From assembly GCA_004794785.1 (NCBI GenBank), contig SJOL01002848.1:33485-97484 (forward strand): a stretch of 64,000 nt of DNA, in the 5' to 3' direction. The notes under the pieces were generated by a model. That model ran no database searches. It had not been told where the DNA came from and saw only the letters and a list, made by a program, of their open reading frames with translations. This document shows, one piece after another, positions 52,206 to 64,000 of this stretch. Every line of letters begins with the position of its first letter. The stretch's first letter is position 1. The stretch comes from Opisthorchis felineus. Taxonomy: Eukaryota > Platyhelminthes > Trematoda > Opisthorchiida > Opisthorchiidae. Position numbers and translations under genes: made by a program.

Positions 52206-55200
52206 ATCTCCTCAACCTGTGGTTTCGTTTTATTTCCCACGATCACGTCTCCCAAATCTTTCCCACTACAGGTTGGTACATAGAATGTCCACAAGATATG
52301 GTACTATCACCAGGTCATCTTGAATTCTCGAAAACAAATGTTACTCGTGCATAGGTTTTCGTCGGGATTCTAGGTGATCCTGGCTTCACACTGTCACTAC
52401 AGGTTGCAGAACGTCTAGAAAGAAAGAACTACTTCAGTACCTATTATTGTCCAGAAAGCTTGTTTGGAAGATTGAGCTTAGCTCTAACAACTATTTATTC
52501 GTTTGATAACTTCACGAATGATTGGACTTATCGACAATAAGCAAAACGATATTCTACAACAAGCAATGTCCTCTCAGTCAGTTTTTCCGCTACACACCGT
52601 GTACCGGAGTTCAGTGGTTTCAGCTGCCACAAATTCGTTCGCTGATGATGGGGAGAAATGGGGGTCACTCGTTGGAGACCGTTGGCCAGCTAGTTCATTG
52701 AGATTAAGTGGTTCTGTTTGCCCGATATGACAGGGGATACGAGAGCAAAGCAGCTTTGACGAGGAATCGCTGTTAGCTGCTTTACATATTCCTATTAATC
52801 ACTATTTCTAGCCCTTGGTTTATCTTGTCCCGGTGTCCGCATATGGGGAAGTGGCAGTTTCCAACGCACTAGCAGGACGTAGCTTTCTCGGAAACCCTTC
52901 TTCTAACTTTTGACCAAGAGTCTAAACAGCGAGGCAATTGCTGACCGATTTTCGTTGGGGAAACATGAATAAGTTTGAACGTCGGATACTCTGATCGGTA
53001 TAGCAAGAGGCCGCAGTGTGTACGGCATAAATGTGTCACGTCTGTTGCTATCATGCACAGCAAGGGCAAAGCATCGACCTCGTGGTTTTCAAATTCATTT
53101 CGACCATACTCAACGAAGAGCTGGTATTCGTCTCAACCGCAGGGTGATAGTAATGGTTTTTGGGGAACCTATACTTCGGTGAGAAGGCAGTGTCACTGGT
53201 TCCACAAATATGAAAATATCGATCTTTGGAAGCAAACAAATCGTGAGTGCACACTGCTTTCCTACACTTCCATCATGGGGCCTTGATGCATCTTGTCTGG
53301 CTGCCCTTCCCTTAAGCCTGCTGAACATTGAAGAATACAGCAAGCAGAATTATCGTGGTGCTCCAGGTCGACCATTAAGTTATGGTAGCAGCTACTAAGT
53401 ACGGTGATGGCTTGACAACACACTTTGCCCAAGTGACTGATCGGTTTTCGAACCGTTTATAGGTCCACCATACTTTACTTCATACTTCATACTACATTTC
53501 GTTCATACGTGCTGCACAGGCCCTCAAATACCGCAACAAAGGGGTCGACAAAAGCGGGACTGTTGATTAAAGCGCGAAAATTGTTTTTCTCATCAAGTTT
53601 GAAGGAGTATCAGGCGTCTTCTTAGCTAACTCCTCATGTGAGACAGACAACTGTAATGAAGTGTCAACGTTATTTTTTAATTTTTTGCCAAAAGCTACCG
53701 GTTGGAACTTTCCCATACTTGTTCTCAAATTCGATGACAATTGTGAGCAGGTCGGCTTTTCAGGGCATTTGCGTGATTACAGAGAGCCGTCCTCTCGTTC
53801 TTCACATCCTCAGCAAAGGAATTGCGCTGCTCATAGTCCACTGGTTAGCGGAAAGTAAATGCGAATACATTCCAGTAGTAAGCCCAGATGAAAATACTGG
53901 ACAAAATGACTACCCACGACAAAAAGCTTAAGAGCACACAAAATCAACTTGTTCTACCTGCGCCAAGCATCGATTTCTCCGTTTGGAAAATACTCAATTG
54001 TCAGACACATGAGATGAAAGGCAACCAGCAAATAATTGACAGAGCGTTGTCAAAAAGCAAGCTTCTCTCCCTACAGGCACCCGAAACACTTCTTTCAGAA
54101 TACCGGTGTTTAAAGTAGGTTGTGGAAAGATGAGACAGGATCTCTTCGTGAAACGTCCACGTTGGCTTAATCGAAGTGACTGGGATCCGAAGCGGATTTG
54201 CTGGTCAAAAGTGTTTTACTCGCCGGAAGCCTGTGCGTAACAAACGGTCTATTTGGAATCGAATGTGGTGCAAGCCCTCGGCGCCTAAATGGACCCAGAA
54301 GAATAAGAAAGGCGGGCGAGTGTGCAGAGACCTGACGCAATCCATCGGTCTGCCTAAATGGGCATCGGTATCGGGATCATCCGTCAACTGCTCCAAGTTT
54401 CACAAGCGTAGTACCGAACAGATGCTTCCGTTGCCACCTCATTAGCGAACCACCGAGCAAGATGCAGTCAGAAATGAGGCCTGAATTATTGATCGGCTAC
54501 ATAACTGCCGAACACAGAAAAGCGGTTATCTCCACAAAAACAAGCAGAGTTGTTTAGTTTGGATACCGCACGCATCCACTATGCATAAATCCGAAATGGT
54601 AAGGTGAATGTTCGGAAGGCTGAAAGCAGCGTTCCAAACCAAACCTTTATCAGAAGTTACAAAGTTGACTGAAATCCCAAAATCTGAATCCACTACCCAC
54701 ATTATATCATGTTGAACAACCTACAGCTCTTTATGTTCGCGTGTGATTCACAGTTGTTGTACGAAACAGTTGAGAAAAATTGTAAGGTAAGCTGGAGCTC
54801 ACAATGAGTGAGCTTCAACATCCCACATGAAGATGTTCGATCAAAAATCAATTTATGTGAATGAGACAAACGAACAGAAATGGAAAAAACCCAAAGTTTT
54901 TATGGCAATGAGTGAATGGAATTGACATAGTCTGACTGTGACGCATCAGGAGCTAGCTAGCATTTAAAACCATAACGTTTTCACCCCAGACATATCAGGG
55001 CTAGTAAATGAATCAGTCACACATCTCGGCAGCTCTCCCGGACTTTTCGTTCTGTTCATCCAGACATCGTGTGACCTTGATCAAACACATGCATTAATAG
55101 AGTAACCGATAATGAATAGTGAACAGTAGAATGAGAAGTAGCATGCCTGACAGCCTGATTGTCATTGACCGAAGCATTTTCGGAGTCTCGAATTAGTAAC

Positions 55201-56089
55201 AGCCCAAAGTAGCACACTGAAAGTAGGCGTTTCTGTGTGATAAAGGTCTCAGTCACTCTAGGGGAACAAATGTGATAGGAGATAAATTTAAGAGAAAAAT
55301 TATAGTGAACAGCCGCAGAATCATGCATCGCTTCCACCCCATACAGATCAAAGGGCAGTCCCACGAGAATGGAGTGCACTACCAATCGGGAGTAGAAGTT
55401 GACAGATTCGAATGGAGTCTTAACATTGCAGCAATCGTCAATGCTATACAACGTGGCCACAGTCATTTTCTCTTGACAGATCATATTAGATGGTCAAAGA
55501 ATCCGAGAAAAGTTGAACAAGGACCGGAGTAAACAGCGCTGAACTTGTTTCTGACAGTAACTGACGCAGTCATGTCACACCATGACTAAAATTAGAGGAC
55601 CAACTTAACAGAGAATGTCGTTGAGTCTCCCAGTCATGCTGTTGAGCGAAGAATCAGTTATTTTTTTGTTTTATGTATCACTTAACCAGCCAGTTTCCTT
55701 TATTTTTTTGCACATGTCACAAAGACACCCTTCGAAACCCAGCATTGACTCAACGAATTGTCTGCAACGAATTCTCCAATAAGACCAAGCTCCAATATGT
55801 TCGCCCCTTTGAAGTTGGTTTGCCTCTCCAATACGAGCAGATTAGCCTTATCTCGAAGTTGTTTTTATATTGCGCATAAAGGGGTAGGTGGAACTTAGCT
55901 TCCTCAGTGATCAGTTCGGAGATGAGCGATATGAGTCAGTAAAGCGGCAGACAGGGAAATCGGAAGAAAGCAGAGTTCCCCCAGTTCCTGTGTCATAAAT
56001 CAAATTGTTTAGCATAAGGAACACAAGTTGTTTTATAGTTGTGCGTCTCATCAGTCATCTGAGGATTCAACTTAAGCACAACACTGGTG

Positions 56090-56107
56090 TGTGTGTGTGT
56101 GTGTGGT
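56090..56107. repeat. (GT)n microsatellite
   Basis: About nine GT units. Confidence 0.9.
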
Positions 56108-57584
56108 ATCCAAAATAAACATCTATCCTTGCTCTTTGTGTGTCGTCACTTCTTATACTCACACGTCAGACACTCGATTAATAGCACATCCAAAAAGGTG
56201 CACAAATCTCTCACCATCGATTGAGAGAATAACGGGCCCTCCCAAGTGAATTCAGTAACACTGCGAAAGAAATGTTAAAAAGTAACAGAAATCCCCTTCA
56301 GTTTATTTGGGACCCAACGACTGGGCACCACCGTGTATTTCCCACAAGAATAACCAGAAAAGTCAACCCGATTGTGACCACTGCAGCCAAATTTGACCGC
56401 ATACGTGAGCTCGAACTCTGTACGGCGAAAATACCAAAGGCCGTACATTTTGCGAATCGGAAAACCCAACTCTCCACAACGAAACCAACGCAGCACAATC
56501 AGCCCGGAAGACATGTTGATTTTCCCGCAGTTTTACGATACACTCTCATCTGTTACACAGCAAATTAGGAGAGAACTAAGCGACACCTGATGATGCCCAA
56601 GAGCTTAGCACAAATTCACTAATTTGGCTGTTGATGCAACTTTTCGCGTCCAATTTAGTTATCACATAAGGGACAGTAACGCTGTCAAAGCATCCGCCAG
56701 GTTTGGAAGAATATGACAAATAGGGTGTTCGCCATGTCTTAAAGTAGTGGCAGCTGTGCCGCGGTAACCCTTGGGTTTGTAGAGTGCTACACTCCAAAAC
56801 ATCCCAGAACGGTTGCTAATAATAAATGAGCAGGAGTCGCTTTTGTCATCGAAAATCCCCTCCTTTAAAGGGTAATCCCTATACTTTCCTATAACTGCCA
56901 GGCATTCACAGCAGTAAAACCAAACAGGTGAATGGTTCCCCACAAGATCTGTAGGAAAGTCAGTGCTTTTTTCACAAGAAGGATCACCAACCGGCTTCAT
57001 TTTACCTGAGACTTGTAGGTACAATCTGCGTTTATTCTTCTAAGGCCGGCGGATGTGTAATTCGGAAGCATCCGAAGATGTACCTGAAAAATCCGGTTAT
57101 ATCATACTGTATCAAACACGGCGGTAAGATGGGGCGATGTACCCCCTGTAGGCATCCTGAATACGGATCTACAGCTCGAATAGCCAAACGAATCAGAATA
57201 ATTCATCCACGCCACACAACAAGCGACGTCCCGTCACTGACCAACGGATACCTAATGACTGCCTGAGAGCGTACAGGCATGACTCTACAACCGTCGCTGA
57301 AAATTCCCAACAAGGACGATGCAGCTGTGCAGTTTTTCTCGACATTTCATTATAGACTAACTTCCAAAGCAGGTCGAAACCTCAATATCTCCTCACGACC
57401 TACAAACCGCAAGCAATCTGCTTAGATGGCATAAAAATCTCATAAGCTGCATGGATCTTCAATCCGAGAAGTCGTCAACGAAGAGAAAACTCCACATCAA
57501 ACCACGAAATATGAATTGCGTGAATGGAGAATGGGTGGCGCTACGTCTTGCCTGAGTGTAAGTTAATCACAACGCGGATAAGCC

Positions 57585-57720
57585 GCTCGAGGCCGAATGG
57601 CGTAATATTCAAGCATTAACCGGAAGGTCGCGGGTTCAAATCACCCCAGAGGATCATGGAGCATGTCCTGCTGATGGCTACCATTAAGGATGACGCAGCC
57701 AGTCAGCGATTCCCGTATTT
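57585..57720 (+). repeat. tRNA-like SINE (family C)
   Basis: B box GTCGCGGGTTCAAATC, then ACCATTAAGGATGACGCAGC and CAGCGATTCCC. Related to 47940-48100; a tail piece TTCCCAACAAGGACGATGCA also occurs at about 57304. Confidence 0.55.
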
Positions 57721-58972
57721 TAAGCACTGAGGAAGGGACCCAGGTTTGAAGTTCAGATGAACCGAACGTAACTACGTAAAGAAATCAACCAGTTTACTGA
57801 TATGCAGTAGTTGGGACACAGCATCGGGTAACTGTGTGAAAAACACTCGTACAAGAGCTCAGTAAAGCAAGTTTAGCCAAGTAAAAAAAAACAACGAGCT
57901 ATGTCACGCAGCTAGCAGCCGCTGCTAGTTCGCGCAAGAATCACCTGAAGGATGTAGTCGCCGTGCTCATGCCCGACAATGTTGACCTGCACTCCGACGT
58001 TCTAGGTCTAATACAAATCACTCTTCAGACACTGGGATCAGACGGCAATTCCTAAAATGGATGGACGAAGTACGGCCTTAGGAAAAACACAGACGGGTGC
58101 TACCAAACAGGATCAGTATCAAGGATGGTCAATGAAGGCAATAGACCAAATAAGTGGTTGGTGATGAAAATTCCAAACAGCGGTATGTGGGAACGGTATC
58201 CGTAGCGGCGGTTTTCAGTGTGACGAGAAAAAAAGTAACAATCCTCCAAACGACTCGCCTACACAGTTGGTTCGATGTCCCTTTCCAAAAGTGAAACAAA
58301 CGCGTTTCTGCATAAGTTAGAAAAGAAGGCATCAAAACGAAATCTAGGAGAATTGGATGTAGATAATCGTCAATTCTGTCGTATATTCAAAGTAGTGATC
58401 CAACTTTTCATTCGAGACGGAGTAAGTACGCCAATCAAGCACAACGGATATACATTGGCTAACATAGGTCCCGGTGACTCAGCGAAACAAGCACACTGAA
58501 ACCCGGAAAGCTTGTGAACCCGCAGTTCGGGGGCATCGGAAAGAAAACACGGAGTGAAAAGAGGACGATAGAAGCGTGACCAAAGAGAAAGAAACAAGTA
58601 ACCCAGTGAATAGTTGGGCGACCGCAATGAGATGAAAACACAGCCAAAACGCGTCCAGATTGGAAAGGAACCGGATATGATGGTTCGAGTTCACATCATA
58701 CTCCATAGGAGCGTTTCCGGAAATCAATGGTCCCAAAACTGCTTTAGCAAGTTAGCCTAAGCGATCCTGCAGAAAGCAGAAGAGAGCGAAAATGAGATGA
58801 GGTAACAGGAATCTGTATACAAAGTGAGTTGTTTCCCTAGGAAGACACTATTCAACTAATAGACAAGCGGTAATCAGCCCCCCCTCCCGTGTGACACAAT
58901 CGATATTATCAGTCAGCCTACGAAGAAAGGTTAAAGATAGCTCAGCAACGCCGCAGTAAACGTATGACGGCC

Positions 58973-58989
58973 GAGAGAGAGAGAGAGTA
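58973..58989. repeat. (GA)n tract
   Basis: GAGAGAGAGAGAGAG. Confidence 0.9.
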
Positions 58990-60107
58990 CGGAGAGAGTA
59001 CTGAAATACAAGTAGCTCAGTTCGACGATAGGATATGGCTCATTCGAGTTGGATGGTAACTTGTTTAGACGAATCGATTATTCTCGAATGCTTGTAGGTA
59101 GTTGCGATATTTGTTTTCTATCTTGAAGCTGGCCTTCTGATTGGTACAATAGCACACATTTTAGGGATCGTCGGTCACACGGAGCCAGGCGGACAGACCC
59201 CGTACAGAATAGGTAGCACCACACATGCTCCATTCGCTGAACTGCGCACGCAACATTCTGAACGCCTTTTAGTCGGTATGACTCCAAGGGAATTAAATCG
59301 CTAGGCGAAGAGGAAGGGGCAGTTTTGAAACCATTACCACATTCTCCTGATCGCCATTGATCATCGAATCAAATGGAGATAACTGAACCCCTGGTTGGTT
59401 TACTCATGAGTGAAACCCAGATGTATATGAACAGCTACGGTTAGCTAGTAGGCGGTCCGGTCAATATACTGGTGGTCAGAAAATGCCGTTTTCGGCAACA
59501 ACTCAGGCTTAGACAGTAGGATTTTAGTGTTTCAAGGTTCGTCAGTTACCGACCCAAATGAGAACAAATAATTAGTTGAACACGGTGACACCTGGCTCAG
59601 GTAGACTGGTGACCTGGTTTCGTAATAAACAAACGAAAAGTAACACTCGAATGATATACGGCGATGAACCACTGTATGGTTTGACTAATGGAATTATCAT
59701 CATGGGAAGTTAGTTTTAGCATCATTGAAGGTTTAGCATACCGAGAATTTCGGTGTGTAACTCTCGGGTACAGATGGTGATAACGAAACAGATGAAAAAA
59801 GAACCGTCTATTTCGAGTAAACAACCAGGGTGTATTGCTAATGATATGAGAGAGAGACGAAACACATACGACGTACAATGGTTAGTCATGGATTTACTTA
59901 GTTTAGCTTATAAACTGGGAACAGTGGGTAGCCTGTCTCCAACGCACTAATTACAACAGAAGTTGAAATTCCGTGCACTCTTCTGAGCCGCAAGACGCAA
60001 AACAAGCTGCTTATCTATGAAAATCAGCTAGCGACAAGGTTGAAGGTGCAGGTACAAGCTGGTGTCACATGATCAGGACCATAACAGCCAGATGCATTGC
60101 TTCAAAA

Positions 60108-60113
60108 TTTATT
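60108..60113 (-). promoter_or_regulatory. Poly(A) signal of the ArfGAP gene
   Basis: AATAAA on the minus strand (TTTATT on plus), about 155 bases after the predicted stop codon at 60269. Confidence 0.6.
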
Positions 60114-60268
60114 GTGCACACAGATCCAGTTGGTAAACTTTGGCATGCATCGCCTCAATGGCAGACAAAAGTCCGGAGGTTTCTGATCACGTAACAACTG
60201 TCGGAACGGATTTTGGATTGATTCAGTGGCTAGGTTGCAGCAGGAGCTTGGTAACAGGCAAAGCCGTT

Positions 60269-60370
60269 TCAGGGTTTGACCTCCCACCTTCTGGAAACAG
60301 TGATGCGATTGTCTAGGAAACGCACGGCGACGTACGTTCTGTCAGACGTTCTGACAGATGTCGGTCTGTC
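60269..60370 (-). CDS. ARFGAP2/3: ArfGAP probable terminal exon
   Basis: With the acceptor CAAATCGACAG at 60371 the junction reads SLQ|DRP, keeping the LQDR found at the end of the family. The frame stops at 60269 and a poly(A) signal follows at 60113-60108. A second acceptor at 60506 (ACTTTGACTCCAG) is in the same frame and would add 45 residues. After LQDR the sequence diverges from the family. Confidence 0.5.
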   Translation of the reverse strand, partial: DRPTSVRTSDRTYVAVRFLDNRITVSRRWEVKP

Positions 60371-62969
60371 CTGTCGATTTGCTTCGGCAACCGAAAGAGA
60401 ACTGATTGCTGGCAGATGAACCTGACGAACTGCTTTCAAGCCTTTCCAGAGTAATTCCTCCAGCGGTCTGGATAGACCGCACCTGTTCAACACTGTAGAT
60501 TCGTCCTGGAGTCAAAGTCAATCCGTTTTTCGTTTCGTTTGCCAACAGGTATCCAGTATACTGCGGAAATACACAATACTCTCACATGTTCTCCATATTG
60601 TAGCCATTCCAGACAGGATGGCACTTCGAATGCCAGCGAAGCCTCCGAAACATCCATTTGGGATCAGTTTTTGGGAAAACGATTTTTCATTCAAACGTCA
60701 TCAATTTCAAAACGCCTCTTACTGTGGAACAGTGCTACCTCAGTTCTGATGGGACGCCCGGTAACGACCCAGAATACTTTAACAAGTGACCTGCACCGCT
60801 CTGTCTTAAATTAGAAGTGTTAGTTAACAAAAACGCTATTTTCCATGCGACCGAAGAGGTCAGAAATGAATTTGCAAGAGCTCACCTGAAGCGATGTGAC
60901 GACACCACTAGCCAAAGAAGACAATCGGGTGGCAACCTTGGTAACACCTTGACGGACACCATCCTTTATCGACTGCATTTCGTCGGAAATCTGGAATGAT
61001 TGTCGGGGACTTGCTCGTCCAAAGTAATCATCACTGGAAATCGAGGAGCTGCCTTGAAATCGACTGATATCCAGAGCACCAGGCTGGAAACACGAAAAAG
61101 CAAAAAGAACATTAACCACTATCAAATAAATAAGAGGGTCTTACACATCGGAATCGACCGACTGAGAAATGACTGCGTACCATATTGGCACCTCCAATAA
61201 AGCAGGATGCAAAATATTTCAGAAAAATTTCAGCTGAACCACTTGACTAACTTCCCCTTCTTTCAACATAACTAAAGCCTAACAAACCACATACTAAGTG
61301 GCGTGCGCAGTGAATCCTGTCACCACCAGGACAAGACACACCAGTTCCCCTTTGTGAACGCAGTAGGAGCCGTTAGTTTAATTCCGTTGGCTTCAGTCAC
61401 CAGTTACCAATCGGACACAAACTACGTGAAAATCGACCTCCTTCTTTCACGCCTTGCTCATTCGACCTAATGTTCGCCAACAAGCGAGATGTTGCTTACA
61501 ATGTTAAGTCTCAGCATTTTCTCACTTTCTCATTCTCCTATTCGCGCCTCATTTCCTCTTCCAAAGTGAACTTTTTCTGGTTGAAAATCAGATTTTCTCC
61601 GTTTTCACTTAAAACTCCCACCCTACTTCGTCTCCGGCCAGTTTCGTTTTGAGGGCCGGATTTTATGCGTATGCTTAAGCTCATTCCTTCGACCATTGTA
61701 CATCGGGTTGATTTTCGTCTGTTCGGGGAAAAGAACACGTATTGTTGCCACAACTACAGATCTACCAGTGGTTCCGATCAAACGGTCCTCTTTGAGTCGA
61801 TTTCCGAGTCAACTATGAGTTCGGATTAAACTAGTGAAATAGTTTAGTAGTTTGAAATAGGTATCCTTCGTGATTGCAATATTCGCAACACAAATTGATT
61901 TCACTCTTCATCAGACTGAGCGTGAGGCGAACTCAAGAGCAGAACTAACAGGGCATATGAAGAGTTGTATGTGCAAGCTTTTCGTGGAGGAGTTCGTGAG
62001 CCTATGAAGTGCTTTCATAGGATTCGTAGACAACTACACGGCTGGCGGAATAGAAACACGCCCATGGCAGTGTGTGGAGCTGCATATACCGACAATAAAT
62101 ATGCCCTGGATACCGGACACCCATGGGAAGTAATATACGAGTCAAAGCAGAGATGGGAAAATTCGCGTGATTATGGTCTTTACCTCGGTTCGACCAAAGT
62201 ACGTGTCGGAAGATATGGCCGTTGCGTTAGCAAATTTAGTCCGAAGTGCTTCGGATTGCTCAGTCGAAGCTTCTTGTCGGGAGCTGATCGGATCGGGTCG
62301 AGGTCTGCTAGGTGCTGAACGGCTCCAGTCCGATGTGACACCGTTATCCCCCGAACCCGTGAAGTAAGTACGGTCTCCACTCGAACGGTCATTGAAGTCA
62401 TCCAGACGCGCAGCGGATTCGTTGGGGCTTTTGATTAATGTCCATTCATCCAGCCACGAATTGGCGGAACTCTTGGGTTGTCGACCTGTAAAATGTGCAC
62501 AACAGACTGAGTGTCTGAATCATACTGCAAAAATGATATTTTCCTAAAATCAAGACTCACTCCATTAAATCTGGGTGGGATGTATGAAGGTCAAACAGGT
62601 ACTAGTTGCAAAGTGCTGTTCGTTACAACAGCATTTCACCGAAGATTGAACACACGTGGATTTCGCGGTTTAAAAAATGTGGGTAACAATGCGCTGACAG
62701 CATATTTCTCAAACACATCAGAAGGCAAGTATGAATAAACACAGACACACACAGTCATACCGAACAAATCATCGGCCTTGGATTGCGACGATCCGCCGTA
62801 CGAGTCAAGAATCCGATTATTGGGGCCGAAACCAGCGGTAGAGAAGTACGGATCCATGTTAGATGATGTGATGGCTGACGAACGGTTAGTGTTGATTGCG
62901 CTGGTGGGAGTAACGCCTTCTTGCTCGATTTTCTGAACGTTGGAAAAGGCAGAATGTCCTATCCCGGTT
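60269..62969 (-). CDS. ARFGAP2/3: ArfGAP2/3-type ARF GTPase-activating protein, C-terminal half (partial)
   Basis: Minus-strand exons 62969-62761, 62485-62184, 61083-60886 and probably 60370-60269 join in consistent phases. They carry in order the marks of the ArfGAP2/3 C-terminus: HSAFSNVQKIEQE (cf. human HSVLSEMQVIEQE), KFANATAISSDTYFGR (cf. KFGNAKAISSDMFFGR), then GSSSISSDDYFGR and IKDGVRQGVTKVATRLSSLA leading to SLQ. These repeated ISSxxxFG motifs and the final amphipathic helix bind coatomer and membrane, so the protein stimulates GTP hydrolysis on ARF1 during COPI vesicle coat turnover at the Golgi. The N-terminal zinc-finger GAP domain (CX2CX16CX2C) is not in the window and should lie beyond 64000. 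The gene is convergent with the ZU5 gene. Confidence 0.85.
60886..61083 (-). CDS. ARFGAP2/3: ArfGAP exon (second ISSDxxFG and C-terminal helix)
   Basis: 66 codons, phase 0 on both sides, between GTGTTTCCAG and CTTCAG|GTGAGC. Encodes GSSSISSDDYFGR and the helix DEMQSIKDGVRQGVTKVATR ending GVVTSLQ, as in human ArfGAP3 (FKQGVRSVAGKLS, NGVVTSIQ). Confidence 0.88.
61084..62183. other. ArfGAP intron
   Basis: A 1.1 kb intron on the minus strand. The frame 61538-61753 and the plus-strand frame 61965-62318 inside it show no family and partly shadow the ArfGAP exon. Confidence 0.6.
62184..62485 (-). CDS. ARFGAP2/3: ArfGAP exon (first ISSDxxFG motif)
   Basis: Enters at TTTACAG|GT, completing GGT, and leaves phase 0 at GAG|GTAAAG. 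Encodes a polar linker (NSWLDEWTLIK and so on), then EALRTKFANATAISSDTYFG. Overlapping frames on the other strand are shadows. Confidence 0.85.
62761..62969 (-). CDS. ARFGAP2/3: ArfGAP exon (HSxxSxxQxIEQE motif)
   Basis: The acceptor CTTGGACAACAG enters in phase 2; the donor TTCG|GTATGA leaves phase 1. Encodes TGIGHSAFSNVQKIEQEG, a Ser/Asn-rich spacer, and SKADDLFG. Confidence 0.82.
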
Positions 62970-64000
62970 CTGTTGTCCAAGAGAAAAGGAAGGGGAATTG
63001 AAAGTGCCATAACAATATTCAATTCGAGGGCTAATATTGTAGATAGTGTAGACATTGTAGATATACTGATATCCCCTGCAAGGTGGTTCCCGAAGAAAGA
63101 GCGCTTCCCAAAAGACGGTGAAACGACCTGGTCCCAAATTCATCTGCACTGCGCAAGATCGACTGCTTCCCAAGAGGGATGCTTCCACGAAGATAGCGAG
63201 CTTGTTACTAAGTTTTGTGCATGCGTCATATCATAATGAAAACGATGGCTCTCGTTGCTCAGAGGTTAACTGGTTTTCTGAGCCATAGTACTCCACGCAA
63301 AGGGTTCATGTGAAAAAAAAACGAAGACCAAATCGAAACATATTGGAACTAAGTTTTGGCTCAGACAGTCTTGAGATAAAGTTCTAACCAGCAATACCCA
63401 CCAGTACACACCGGTAGTATAGCCACTGCTTTGAAAAAGTTGGTTCAATTCGAGGCTCAAGTGCACAGTTGGGTACCACTCCACTGGATGATAAAGACAA
63501 GATCATGTGCATTTCTGATGCGATTCGACTACACCCTTAGTTACCTGTGTAACCTCAGAGCATATAAATTACACATGGGTTTCATGATATTCACAGATCA
63601 ATCCGTTTACTGGTCGACAGGATGAACAATCGGTCCACTCCATAGAACTAGAAGTCGGTCAGTAGACAAAGTCGCAACCGAACAAACAACAGAATAGGGC
63701 GTGAGCGGAATTTTCATTTCTCCATGCACTGAATGTAGTGCTTTGGTTAACAAGAAGCAACTACAAGTATCATCAATGGCGTTGAACACGAAGAGTCATT
63801 TCCTAGTATTCAGATCGATTTTCTAAATCCCCTTCCCTGCCTTGACAACGTTCAGTTTTGTTTTCAGGAGACTGGTAGGAAACCCTCTAAAAGCCTGTTT
63901 CTTTGGGCTTCCAAATACCCAAGTACGATGGGGGGCGTGCCAAGAGCAACCGATTGGCCCCGCGCTAGTAAAAAGAAGTCATTCACACAATAATCACCAA
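62970..64000. other. ArfGAP upstream intron (no exon recognised)
   Basis: Should contain, or lead to, the preceding ArfGAP exon, which must end in phase 2. I could not identify it before the edge. A frame at 63070-63200 minus was considered but has no usable donor. Confidence 0.5.

Larger units (their letters stand above)
49373..60084. other. Gene-poor region between convergent genes
   Basis: Begins with the ZU5 3' UTR. Holds SINE-A (50069-50260), repeat E copy 2 (51900-52205), a GT microsatellite (56090-56107), SINE-C material (57300-57330 and 57585-57720) and a GA tract (58973-58989). Many short frames (for example 50975-51214, 54176-54445) show no family and no matching splice sites. Confidence 0.55.

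Noticed and set aside
54176..54445. Basic 89-codon frame
   Set aside because: No family, no supporting exon structure, and similar open frames exist on the opposite strand.
56045..56060. CTGATGA on the minus strand near 56 kb
   Set aside because: No GAAA box or cleavage triplet at a usable distance.
61895..61915. Hammerhead-like CTGATGA ... GAAATC on the minus strand
   Set aside because: Only five bases separate the two boxes, so there is no stem II, and no stem I partner was found.
63070..63200. Possible upstream ArfGAP exon on the minus strand
   Set aside because: No GT donor in the right phase follows it and no family motif is visible.

Overview
This window looks like eukaryotic, probably trematode flatworm (liver-fluke-like), genomic DNA. 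It is AT-rich, with short coding exons separated by introns of 0.1 to 7 kb, GT-AG splice sites, AATAAA signals, and many dispersed repeats. These repeats include RTE-type non-LTR retrotransposons, tRNA-headed SINEs, and a SINE carrying a type I hammerhead ribozyme (an arrangement known from schistosome SINEs). The taxon is inferred from this mix; no marker gene fixes it. Nothing bacterial (operons, CRISPR, phage) was seen.

Layout. 1-1.9 kb: nothing recognised. 1.9-5.75 kb (minus strand): an old RTE retrotransposon split in its endonuclease region by a younger 5'-truncated RTE copy, with a perfect 13-bp target-site duplication and a (TGA)n tail. 7.5-15.8 kb (plus): a complete three-exon short-chain dehydrogenase/reductase of the retinol-dehydrogenase type, 339 aa, with a 6.1 kb second intron that holds a SINE flanked by a 14-bp duplication. 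21.7-49.4 kb (plus): thirteen exons that join in a consistent phase into a 991-aa protein. It has an acidic coiled-coil N-terminus, then two ZU5 domains, a UPA domain and a Death domain. The C-terminal part resembles ankyrin, but no ankyrin repeats were seen in the window. The first two exons could instead be a separate short gene, because exon 2 has an in-frame stop overlapping its donor and an AATAAA about 190 bases later. 49.4-60.1 kb: no gene recognised; repeats. 60.1-63.0 kb (minus): the 3' half of an ArfGAP2/3-type gene, whose zinc-finger N-terminus lies beyond the right edge; it converges on the ZU5 gene.

The three genes do not form an obvious pathway: membrane-associated redox metabolism, a scaffold or death-domain protein, and COPI-vesicle ARF GTPase regulation. 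The most interesting items are the ZU5-ZU5-UPA-Death protein without ankyrin repeats, the hammerhead-bearing SINE with an intact core at about 36.1 kb, and the nested RTE insertion. All gene models come from reading splice sites and phases by eye; no alignment or search was run.
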